Positions 18,037 through 26,966 of a DNA stretch of 64,000 nucleotides are shown here, piece after piece (within the stretch, counting starts at the first letter, position 1; every line of letters begins with the position of its first letter). The notes under the pieces are model-generated. The model was not told the origin of the DNA, did no database searches, and was given only the letters and a program-made list of their open reading frames with translations. The stretch comes from Microvirga terrae (GTDB taxonomy: Bacteria; Pseudomonadota; Alphaproteobacteria; Rhizobiales; Beijerinckiaceae). The translations under genes were made by a program, and so were the position numbers. The stretch lies in contig NZ_CP102846.1 in assembly GCF_013307435.2 (NCBI RefSeq), forward strand, positions 248,001 through 312,000. The letters are read 5' to 3'.

Positions 18037-19065
18037 TCAGTGGTCCTTGGACCGCTTGATATCGCTCCGTGACACCACGTCCCGCATGGCAGCGTTCCTC
18101 AGTAATCCCCCGACGCCAAGGGTAGTGATATCGGATCGAGTGACTGGCACATCCGCTAGAATCCGGTGGAGAACCCAGTCAAATCCATTCTCGCTTGGTG
18201 ATCGCGCACAGCCAGGCGCGCCAATGACCGGCTTCCCTGCAATAGATCCAATCAAAAGGAGACTTCCGGGTTCAACAGGCATCCCAAAATGCTCGATGTG
18301 ACCACCGGCAGTTACGAGCGCCGCTGGCACGACATCCCGCCGATCAACTATGGAAGATGCGCCGAAGACGATAATAAGTTCTGCTGTACTTCTTCCTTGA
18401 CGGACAAGTTCGTCCGCCAGCGCCGTCGGATCATGGGCAACCTGTGCGGCGATCGAAATCGTAGCCTGCGAAGGCTGCAAGCGTCCGGACAGCACCCTCA
18501 GAGTCTTATCTACTGTATTAGATTCAGCCTTGGGAAGTAGCGTCGAGATCACCCCAACGTTGTGTATGATGTAAGGAGCTACACGAACCGCAGATGGGCC
18601 GGTGTTTGCTAAGTGGATGCAATCCGAAAGCCGTGCCTCCGGAACGCTGTAAGGTATGATCTTGATAGTGCCGACCATCTCTCCCTTGGAAACCGGCTTG
18701 AATGCATGTAGCGTTGCAACGGTCAACCCTTCATCTACCGCGTTGACAGCATCGATAATATGCCGAGCGAGGACCAGAACGCCTGGTGTGTTGGCAATGA
18801 GGTTAGAGCGTCCTCTGAAGGGTGGGGCCGCGGAGACATTCTCACCCGCAACCACGTCTGCGAGACGCAGAGCTGCTTCATTCTCGTCGATGTCTCCCGG
18901 TTCGAGGCGGACCGCTACGACTTTTTGGATCCCAGCACATTTCAATTGCCTGATCGCGTGGGCTGAGAATCGATTACCTTTTTTGAGCACAAAGCCATTG
19001 GTTCGTATTGTATATGCTGATCGGGCATCGAGCGCATCGTCGACTGGGACAGAATCGAATTCCAT
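18037..19065 (-). CDS. Molybdopterin-binding protein (MoCF/MoeA-like domain)
   Basis: A 342-residue protein. The C-terminal half resembles the MoaB/Mog molybdopterin-binding fold: AELIIVFGASSIVDRRDVVP occupies the place of the GGxSxGxxD loop, followed by HFGMPVEPGSLLLIGSIAGK and PVIGAPGCARSPSENGFDWV, which matches the substrate-binding PGxxxS segment. The N-terminal half (MEFDSVPVDDALDARSAYTI, FVLKKGNRFS) resembles the MoeA-like or SAF-like region of stand-alone molybdopterin-binding proteins found beside Mo hydroxylase and formate dehydrogenase genes. Probable role: handling of molybdopterin or its adenylated form during Mo insertion. It is not a canonical MoeA (shorter, with divergent loops). 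Its Mo-enzyme partner is not adjacent; the formate dehydrogenase lies 38 kb away. Confidence 0.75.
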   Translation of the reverse strand: MEFDSVPVDDALDARSAYTIRTNGFVLKKGNRFSAHAIRQLKCAGIQKVVAVRLEPGDIDENEAALRLADVVAGENVSAAPPFRGRSNLIANTPGVLVLARHIIDAVNAVDEGLTVATLHAFKPVSKGEMVGTIKIIPYSVPEARLSDCIHLANTGPSAVRVAPYIIHNVGVISTLLPKAESNTVDKTLRVLSGRLQPSQATISIAAQVAHDPTALADELVRQGRSTAELIIVFGASSIVDRRDVVPAALVTAGGHIEHFGMPVEPGSLLLIGSIAGKPVIGAPGCARSPSENGFDWVLHRILADVPVTRSDITTLGVGGLLRNAAMRDVVSRSDIKRSKDH

Positions 19066-19814
19066 GTAGTTTCCCTGGAAATGCCTGGAATAGCAGCTAA
19101 ATCAGCTAGGATCGAAGGACGAGATCCTGCGCACCGGTCAAGCTAACGAAGTGGCTACAGAGAACTGGGCCGCTCTCAACGCGTTTGTTTGCGATTGTGC
19201 GGTTCTCACCCACCTTTGAATCTTTCTAGAAGAGCTTGAATGGGCGTGTATCATGGCCCTCAGCGCTGTTGATTGGTATGAGGAAGGGCACTCAGTACTC
19301 GATAGCGGGTGCTTGACTCCATTAGGGCTCCGGATGGGCATTGAAGGTCTGGACACCACTTATCGGAAGGATCACCAAGCAGATGACATTAGACCAATAG
19401 GTCTCACGGACCGTGATGGGATGCCTGCTAATGGAGATGGTGGGCTGCTCGACCGAGGTCGACTCCTAAATTCAAGGAATCTATGCTGTTGTAGATGATG
19501 CATCCGATCCAAAGGCCCATGCTCCAGATCGTTCTGTAAGCCATACGATGTCATAGCGGCCTCATCGGGCAAGCACGAATTGAACTCGAGTACGCCAGTT
19601 AATGCAACAGAGCCGCTTGGCAATGCAACCTGGGAAATCACACAGGGTGGCATGCCGAAGGAGGGAAAGCTGGGACCGCGCATCTGGACGACCTATTTTA
19701 CGGACAGTGCGTATCGGCCGAACCATGATCGCCAAGTGGCCTTGCGCTCTCCGACACCTGATTTACTGTTTCGTTTTTGTCTCCTACTTCCTGCTATCAT
19801 TGCGTTCGAGTAGT
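19066..19814. other. No recognisable gene
   Basis: About 750 bp upstream of the molybdopterin-binding protein. Short frames on both strands lack family resemblance. The promoter of that gene is presumably just upstream of 19065. Confidence 0.35.
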
Positions 19815-20940
19815 TCATTTGCCGTTGCTGTCAGACCTGGCATTCTGCTGGTACCGGTGATCTCGGCCGATGAGGCGGTTAGCCTGTGCACGCTCCCGAG
19901 CAACCAACGTGATGGATCTGCTCGATTGCACGGCGCCGGCGTTTGCCATGCCAGACAAACGGCGTTGGCTGCGCCTTCCAACCGCAGGCCGTCTGTTCAA
20001 ACCTCCGGTCAATTTCGCTACGACTGCGCGGATCCTTTCCCGCGAGGGCGCGGCGATCGAGCACGGGCGGGATCGACCCGAGCATGTTGAGCCAGCTGCC
20101 ACCCGTGGGCGTGTACAACGGCATGATGCCGTTCGCCCAACCACAGCACCAGGTCGGGCTTCTTGTGGCCGGTGAGATTGTCCCACACCAGTCGCAGTCG
20201 CGGCAACTCCTCGAGCACGGTGAAGGGTGGGCTCAGGCCTGCCTGCCGGACCTCTCACGCCGCGCGTAGCGGCGGGATATTGTTCAGGAGCTCCGCGAGA
20301 ACTGCGTTCAGGTGCTCCCGCAACCGCGGACGCAGCACCGCATTCGTGTAGCGCTCGGCGGAGGACAATCGCGCTTGGCCGGCAACGGGATGGAACAGGG
20401 TCAGGATCCTGGTCGTGCCGCCACGGGTGTACTCGTGCGGGGTGAGCTTGCGGCGGCCACGAAGGACCCGGATGCGGTACGGCTTGGAACGGACCCGCCT
20501 CGTCCTCGCACCAGACGGACAGCCCCAAAGGGGCGCCCACGGTGTAGGCCTGCGGAATCAAGTTTACCGGGCCTTTGCAACAGGCTCAACGACAGGGTTG
20601 CCGCGCCATCGTGCTCCCGTTCGGGCGGTCGCGCCCACTCGGCCAGGATGCGCTACTGCGCCTCAGCCCCATAGCAGAGGCGTGGTACGGCGCCATGGCG
20701 GGGGCGCACGGCGGCCAGGCCCTCGCGGTTGAAGCTGCTGACCCAGGCCGAGACTGTCTCATTGTGGCAGCGTCAGAGCCGGCGGGTGGCGGCGCTGTAG
20801 CTGGCACCCTCGGAAACCGCCATCAGGGCACCGGCCCGGTCGACTTCAGCGGCAGGTGGCTCGGGCGGGTGAGTTCGCGGCGCTTGTCGCGAGTGAAAGA
20901 GCGCAAGGGATCTTTCTGGTGGCGCGACATGGCACATCTC
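19815..20940 (-). pseudogene. Decayed transposase (IS630-like) in several frames
   Basis: Pieces of one transposase can be read from three minus-strand frames: an N-terminal helix-turn-helix part (MAVSEGASYSAATRRLWR region and SFNREGLAAVRP), a middle part GLSVWCEDEAGPFQAVPHPG, then LPRLRLVWDNLTGHKKPDLV, and the end MPLYTPTGGSWLNMLGSIPP with RFEQTACGWKAQPTPFVWHG. The CEDEAG, DNLTGHK and GGSWLNM segments mark the DDE core. Multiple frameshifts rule out activity. I did not find convincing terminal repeats or a target duplication. Confidence 0.72.
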
Positions 20941-21704
20941 GCAACACGAGGCTAATTACGCTGCTATACCAAATCCGACGCCGACCGACACACAAGTTCT
21001 TTCACATGGCGACCACAGCTTGGCGGGCGCTGGCTCGGACGACAACGCCGTCTGTGTTGACCACTACCACCGTTTCCCCTCTCTGGCGGAGTTACCCGCC
21101 TGTTTGACCGGGGCGAACCTGTTCTTTTGCTAAGATGCCAAAGGGTATACTTAGGTCTAGCCGACACGCTACCTTGCGCTAACCAAAACCCACTCGCGTT
21201 CAATTGAATCAGCGTACCGATGTGTCCTAGTTTGGGATATCTCGGGAGTCGCTGAGTGACTCGCAGAAAAGCTATCATAATTTCACGTCTGCGTCAGATG
21301 CCTATTTCGCCGATCATCGATCGTGGAGTTGCCGTGAGTAGCAAATGTCTCAATTCCAGAATCCGCGGTTAGAAAGTTGGGAAGGCTGATCAATAATCAA
21401 TGGGTGTTGACCACATAGAATTATGATCGCTTATATTAGATACGCGATTGACTCTGATTTAATTGAACTAATGTTCGGAGCTAAAGCGCGACACAGGTCT
21501 TTCTGGTAGTCGAAAGTCACGACTTTACGGCACATGTCAAAAGCGATTGCCGATGTTCCTAAGGTGCCGCCGGCGTCGGGTCGACCGAGGCTCAACGTTA
21601 GGGTCGCATTTTTGGTAGGACGATTGTGATCAATATCCGATGGTCCCAGAGCCAGAATCTCTACGTAAACTAACATCAAACCAAAAGTCGGACGGAGGCT
21701 CAGC
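20941..21704. other. No recognisable gene
   Basis: About 760 bp with only anonymous frames. The last 60 bp before 21705 contain the GGAGG ribosome binding site of the next gene. Confidence 0.4.
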
Positions 21705-22607
21705 ATGATTGCTCGACAATCAATTGCGGCGTACTCAACAGGTGCGTTAAAGTCATGTGAGAGGCGACCAGACCCGGAGAAACGGTCCGGCACCATGAGC
21801 ATTGGAGAGACTTACGCTGACGGCGCTGTCATCCAGTTCAGAAACTATCGCGTTCTACCGCAGGCTCGGAAGCTTCTTTGTGAGGGACAACCTGTCGCTC
21901 TCAGTGGACCGGCATTCGATCTTCTGACTGTGCTCTTGCGAGCGCGCGGGACCATCGTACCCAAGGATCATCTTCTAAGCTACGTGTGGCCTTCGAGGGT
22001 CGTGGAGGAGAGCAATCTACGCGTCCAGATCCTCACACTTAGGAAGGCCTTAGGCATGGATCGTGATCTCATTAAAACTATTCCTGGGCGTGGATACTTG
22101 TTCATCGCCGAGCCGAATTCAGGAATGTTCGTAACGTCGCCCCTGATTAATGATGCTTCAAACGCCACATCGATCGTTCGGTGCAACACAGTATGGATCG
22201 CATCTAAGACTAGCGAGGCACGCAGGACTGATGTTGTAGTCATCGATCGTGATCACGCTGTAAGAGAAGCTATACACAGCCTGCTGCGATCAACTGGTCT
22301 GCGGGTTGAGCGCTTTGCGTCGGTTCAGGAATTTCTAGCTGCCGGTTGGGCGGAACCTCCAAGATGTCTTGTGCTCGATGCCTGGATGCCGGGAAAAAGC
22401 GGCTTAGACTTTCAGGCCGATCTCGCATCTGCGAACCTTCACATTCCGATCGTTTTTGTCAGCAACCAGGTCGATATCCATATGTGCGTTCGGGCCATGA
22501 AGGCTGGTGCAATCGAGTTCTTGACCAAGCCCGTTCAGTACCGAGACTTGCTGGGCGCCATTGAGCAGGCGTTCGCGACTACAATGACCGCTAAAGGACG
22601 CTGCTAA
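21705..22607 (+). CDS. Regulator with an N-terminal winged helix and a C-terminal receiver domain
   Basis: A 300-residue protein with an unusual domain order. Residues about 43-135 form an OmpR/CadC-type winged helix (LSGPAFDLLTVLLRARGTIV, VVEESNLRVQILTLRKALG, IKTIPGRGYLFIAEP). Residues about 175-290 form a FixJ-like receiver with Asp181, Asp183, phospho-acceptor Asp225 (CLVLDAWMPGKSGLDF), Ser253 where Thr/Ser is required, and Lys275 (EFLTKPV). In OmpR-class regulators the receiver comes first. The start is fixed by GGAGG 7 nt before the ATG; a later ATG at codon 31 has no site. No kinase gene is adjacent. Target genes are unknown; the next gene downstream is the antiporter 500 bp away. Confidence 0.85.
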   Translation: MIARQSIAAYSTGALKSCERRPDPEKRSGTMSIGETYADGAVIQFRNYRVLPQARKLLCEGQPVALSGPAFDLLTVLLRARGTIVPKDHLLSYVWPSRVVEESNLRVQILTLRKALGMDRDLIKTIPGRGYLFIAEPNSGMFVTSPLINDASNATSIVRCNTVWIASKTSEARRTDVVVIDRDHAVREAIHSLLRSTGLRVERFASVQEFLAAGWAEPPRCLVLDAWMPGKSGLDFQADLASANLHIPIVFVSNQVDIHMCVRAMKAGAIEFLTKPVQYRDLLGAIEQAFATTMTAKGRC

Positions 22608-23114
22608 ACGACTGCCGTGGATGTTCATTGCGGACCTGCCCTAGAGGTTTTCGAGCGCCGAAGAGACATAATGTTAATCGCCCGCAGGCATGTAAATCTT
22701 GTATGTAGCCAGACGGATTGCTTTTTGATTGATCCTGAGGATCTGAAAGTCCGAAAGATGGAGCACTCCCACTACCGCGATAGTTAGGCGCCCCAGCAGT
22801 CTTGCTGTGCTGCAACGCGACTAATCCCTACAAGACGGCGCCGTGAGACAATGGTGATAGATCGGCATCGTTTCGTGCCGCTAGAATGGGCCTCACTTTG
22901 AAACGATAAAAAGCCCAACGGCAAAGACGGCCACACCAGAGTACTTCCACAGATGCCCTCCGGACTCAGAGGATCACAAGGAGATCTGTAGCCCAAGCCG
23001 AGAAAGTTGGATCTTCTGAGCTTCATGGAAAATTTTGACGCGATAGGAACCCGATTCGAGTAACAGGCAGGGTATGCCATCCGCTGCCTAATGCTAAGGG
23101 TACGAAGGTGATCT
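22608..23114. other. No recognisable gene
   Basis: About 500 bp between the regulator and the antiporter gene, with no plausible coding frame; presumably holds the antiporter promoter. AAGGTGAT just before 23115 is the antiporter ribosome binding site. Confidence 0.4.
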
Positions 23115-24725
23115 ATGACGGCAGCGATCCAGATGGCATTTCTGATGCTGGCGGTGCTGGTCGGCGTGGACATTCTGGCGCGGCGGTTGAGCACCGCTTC
23201 ATCAATCATCCTTTTGATTGCCGGTGGCGGGCTCGCGTTCGTTCCGGGCCTTCCGAGGGTAGAGTTATCACCTGACTTAGTGTTACTTGGCATGCTGCCG
23301 CCACTGATCTACTCGGCTGCGGTCGCTATGAGTTGGCGGGAGTTTCGCTTCAACCTACGCCCGATCGTTCTCCTAGCGCTCGGCTGCGTTGTCTTCACCA
23401 CGGGTGTGGTAGCTGCTACTGCGCATTGGCTGCTTGGGGTACCACCTGCAGTCGCCATGACAATCGGCGCCATTGTAGCACCCCCAGATGCGGTAGCGCC
23501 CATTGCTATTGCGAAACGGGTGGGGTTGCCACACCGACTTGCGGTCGTGCTCGAAGGAGAGGGTCTCGCCAATGACGCCACCGCACTTATCCTTTATCAC
23601 CTTGCGATCTCCGCCGTGAGCACCGGCGTTTTTGCATTAAGCCAAGCTATTGAGACGCTTGCACTCGTTCTTATCATCGAGAGTGCCTATGGCGTTGCCA
23701 TCGGCTGGTTGAGCCTGCACGTCCGGCGCTGGGCCCACAATCCGCGCGTCGAGATCACGCTATCGCTGATCACCCCTTATGTGGCGTTCTGGCCTCCTGC
23801 GTATTTCGACGGCTCCGGCGTCTTAGCAACAGTCGCCGCCGGCTTGTACATAAGTTGGAATGGCCCTCTCCTGATTTCGTCAGCGACCCGCCTACAAGGG
23901 ATCTTCTTCTGGGATCTGGTCATCTACTACCTTGAGGGCGTCATCTTTCTGATTACAGGGCTGCAAACCCAAATCCTACTTCAGCAATTGAGCACACTCG
24001 CTTTGTGGGAGATAGTAGCAGCGGTCTTCGGTACTACGGGAGTGGTGATCATTGCGCGCTTCGTTTGGGTATTTTCGGCAACTTATTTACCCCGCTGGAT
24101 AAGTCCCGCAGTCGCACGCAGAGATCCCTCCCCGCCGTGGCGCTACGCTTTTATACTTGCATTCATCGGTGTACGTGGTGTTGTCTCGCTGGCAGCGGCG
24201 CTTGCAATCCCACTGACCATCGCAAGCGGCGCCCCATTTCCCCACCGCGACCTCGTTCTGGTGATCACGTTCGGCGTCATAATTTTTACTCTTGTTGGTC
24301 AGGGATTACTGCTGCCGAGTGTTGTCCGCTGGCTTAAGCTGCCGCGTGACCGGGCCGCCGAGCACCGGCGGGAGCATGAAGCGTGGCTCGCCGCCCAGTC
24401 AGAAGCGCTGGCGCTGGCGAAACGCCACCTTGATCGGATCGCAGATCAGGGGAGAATTCAGCCGGAGGTCTTGGCAACACTTCGGGCGCGTCACGACTAC
24501 CGCACTGGAGGTTGGGTGACACGCGCGGCGGGCCACCTTGATGCTGATGATAACGCCAATAAGCTCAGAGAGGAATTGATCACCGCTGAGCGCGAATACA
24601 TATATCGCCTACTGCGGGATGGAAAGATTACAGACGAAGTGCGCCGGCGCATGGAGCGCGATCTTGACTTGGAGGAGGCCGGAATCGGTCGCAGATACGA
24701 AGGAAAGCCGGAGCTGCCACTTTAA
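23115..24725 (+). CDS. Na+/H+ antiporter, CPA1 (NhaP/NHE) family
   Basis: A 536-residue inner-membrane protein with about 12 hydrophobic segments in the first 410 residues and a charged cytosolic tail of about 120 residues. CPA1 hallmarks are GMLPPLIYSAAVAM (the LPPLLFxxA motif), GAIVAPPDAVAPIAIAKRVG, and EGEGLANDATALILYH with the ion-binding Asn-Asp pair. It exchanges cytosolic Na+ (or K+) for protons and contributes to pH and salt tolerance. The C-terminal tail (HRREHEAWLAAQSEALALAK, EYIYRLLRDGKITDEVRRRM) matches the YjcE/NhaP-type soluble extension. It is transcribed alone. Confidence 0.92.
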   Translation: MTAAIQMAFLMLAVLVGVDILARRLSTASSIILLIAGGGLAFVPGLPRVELSPDLVLLGMLPPLIYSAAVAMSWREFRFNLRPIVLLALGCVVFTTGVVAATAHWLLGVPPAVAMTIGAIVAPPDAVAPIAIAKRVGLPHRLAVVLEGEGLANDATALILYHLAISAVSTGVFALSQAIETLALVLIIESAYGVAIGWLSLHVRRWAHNPRVEITLSLITPYVAFWPPAYFDGSGVLATVAAGLYISWNGPLLISSATRLQGIFFWDLVIYYLEGVIFLITGLQTQILLQQLSTLALWEIVAAVFGTTGVVIIARFVWVFSATYLPRWISPAVARRDPSPPWRYAFILAFIGVRGVVSLAAALAIPLTIASGAPFPHRDLVLVITFGVIIFTLVGQGLLLPSVVRWLKLPRDRAAEHRREHEAWLAAQSEALALAKRHLDRIADQGRIQPEVLATLRARHDYRTGGWVTRAAGHLDADDNANKLREELITAEREYIYRLLRDGKITDEVRRRMERDLDLEEAGIGRRYEGKPELPL

Positions 24726-25080
24726 TCTTTGGATTGCAGGGCACGGTCTTTCAATCGAGGCTCCGAGCGACGTGCCGAGTAAGATTAGTATAGGCGCTTC
24801 GCCGGACGGAGACGGAGGATCGAAAGTTGCCCTGGCGCAAGATTGACGGATTTCATGACAATAGAGGACAATCTGGACGTTCTATATGATCAGTATTTCT
24901 CAACGCGATCGGCGAAGTAGTCGGAAGATCACCTCGAATTGGTTGGTGCGATCATCATTGTTAGATTTGAAGTTCCTATTGTTTCTTCTAATCGCGGCTC
25001 GACCGCCACTTATACGAGCAGTCTGTATGGTCCTTGATGTGGCGTCTTAGAGCTATCAGAGACTGTCGGTTAAACATAGT
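24726..25080. other. No recognisable gene
   Basis: A convergent gap between the antiporter and the NTF2-like gene. A weak dyad lies near 25045-25075 without a T-run. No gene was seen. Confidence 0.4.
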
Positions 25081-25548
25081 TCAAAGCCCGAGCTCGCTCA
25101 GCCCCGGGTAATCGTCTGGTCGACGTCCAAGAGACCAGCGAAACCTCCGATCTGGCTCCCCTATCGGTTGATCATTGATACAGGCATAGCGCTTGCGCAT
25201 GAGCCCTCTCCTATCAAACTCCCAGTTCTCATTGCCATATGACCGATACCACTTGCCGTCGCCATCATGCCATTCATAAGCGTAGCGGACTGCTATACGG
25301 TCTCCCCTATAGGCCCAAAGCTCCTTTATCAGCCGGTAATTAAGCTCACTTGCCCACTTGCGGCGGAGAAAATCAACCACTTGGTGACGCCCGACGATGA
25401 ACTCGGACCGGTTACGCCAAAATGTGTCCTCCGTATAGGCAAGTGCCACTCTTTCAGGGTCACGACTGTTCCAGCTGTCTTCTGCTAGGCGAACCTTTTG
25501 AATAGCGCTCAGGGCGGTAAACGGGGGAAGGGGTGCACGGCCTGTCAT
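25081..25548 (-). CDS. NTF2-like protein, DUF1348 family
   Basis: A 155-residue protein of the SnoaL/NTF2-like cone fold. Family features are [80 protein letters not shown], and [20 protein letters not shown] ending in [14 protein letters not shown]. This is the DUF1348 signature, found throughout bacteria and fungi without a proven reaction. No signal peptide is present, so it is probably cytosolic. It is a single gene. Confidence 0.88.
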   Translation of the reverse strand: MTGRAPLPPFTALSAIQKVRLAEDSWNSRDPERVALAYTEDTFWRNRSEFIVGRHQVVDFLRRKWASELNYRLIKELWAYRGDRIAVRYAYEWHDGDGKWYRSYGNENWEFDRRGLMRKRYACINDQPIGEPDRRFRWSLGRRPDDYPGLSELGL

Positions 25549-25881
25549 CGGAGCTATCCAGCGATTAATCCTTCATTGGCGCGCGGACCGGCATGAACCC
25601 GACACAAGGAGCCGTAGGTGTGGGTCGCGATGCATATATCTGTGTGGTATCTGTTGGTCGAACCAGCACTTCACACTGGCTGCGCGCTTGCTCGTTCTGA
25701 CTACCTTTTCGCCGCGGAGCCTGCCGCATTCCTATAGTGCAGCATCTGTCGCCAAGTACGGGTATCGCACTCATGAAAACTTGCTGCGAAAAGTGCTGAA
25801 TTATCACAAGACCGGGCTAAGGCTTCGCGCGGGCTACTAGGCTTCGCAGAACGATGACGACCAGGAGTCTGTCGTGAGCTC

Positions 25882-26361
25882 TTACTGAGTGACATTGTTT
25901 CGAACGCTTCTTGCGTTCTGCCAATAGTCAGTCCATACGTTCAACATGAAGCGGTCATCCCCACGGAAGACAGCTGCAACCGTTTCTGCAACTGCCTCTT
26001 CGGCATCTGACAACACAGCTCGCTTTGCCTCTAGGAGACAAATCGGGCTGGATGAACTTGGGTGTGTCAGCAGAGAGCGCCAAGTAAATCTGTCAGCGAG
26101 ATAGTGTCTGAAAAACTCTTCCGGATCCTTGCCGTCGAAATGCCCTGGTGGGTAACCCTTGGCTAAGTGCGTCCACATAGAGATGAGAACTTCGATCAGG
26201 CGATCTACTGTATCGCTGTCTTGATTGGCATAAAGCGTATGAACTTGGGTGCGTTCTCGAGCATAGGTGGCAGCAAGTTGTGCAGGAAGCCCACTTGCGA
26301 ATTCTGCTAGCTCGGCCCGACTGGCGTACCGCTGAGTGCAAGGGTCAGAGTGGTTCGGCAT
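25882..26361 (-). CDS. Hypothetical protein
   Basis: A 159-residue, predicted all-helical soluble protein (VDRLIEVLISMWTHLAKGYP, DPEEFFRHYLADRFTWRSLL, LSDAEEAVAETVAAVF), with no signal peptide and no family I recognise. An AGGG sequence lies shortly before the ATG. Amino-acid composition looks like a real protein. It is separated from its neighbours by more than 300 bp on both sides. Confidence 0.55.
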   Translation of the reverse strand: MPNHSDPCTQRYASRAELAEFASGLPAQLAATYARERTQVHTLYANQDSDTVDRLIEVLISMWTHLAKGYPPGHFDGKDPEEFFRHYLADRFTWRSLLTHPSSSSPICLLEAKRAVLSDAEEAVAETVAAVFRGDDRFMLNVWTDYWQNARSVRNNVTQ

Positions 26362-26966
26362 CAGGTCGCCCTTCTATCCAATGTGAAACTTTGAGCGGGT
26401 TTGCTTGGGATACCGCGTACATAATGCTCCGTCCTGTCAGAGAGCTACCCGAAGTTTCCGCCTTTCGAAATTTGTAAGACATCGCTGCAAAGGCCGTTCC
26501 GGTACTCGTGACGAGCGTGAACTAAACTCCTTGCAGCAAAAGAGATCCTGGTTCATCTGCCATGTTCCATTGCCGTGCTCTCAAATCAGACCTTCGAGGC
26601 TTTTGGGTACGCTGACAAAATTCGCGCGCGTATGGAGTCGCCCATACTTGTCTCTCGGTTTTGAGGTAGCTCTGGATTAATACCTGCAAGGTATAAACAC
26701 TCACAATATTTTGTTTCTACCTTCCATTTTAGGCATGCAGCAGCGTTGGTCACTGCACAGCCGTGATGTAGGTGTTAGACTCCAGTCGATCATAGAGTAG
26801 TTCCGTGGCGTCGCACCGGCTAGCACATCCCTAAGATCTCTATGCCGGTTAATACTCTCAGCCTCTAGGTTATTCGTCGCAGTTTCTCGGCGGCGTACCC
26901 GTTGGCTCGGGCGCTTGCAACTTATGGAGCCGCTGGCGCCGTTGCTGAACGAACTTTCTAACGATC
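26362..26966. other. No recognisable gene
   Basis: About 600 bp downstream of the dehydrogenase operon. No terminator with a T-run and no convincing frame was found. Confidence 0.35.
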
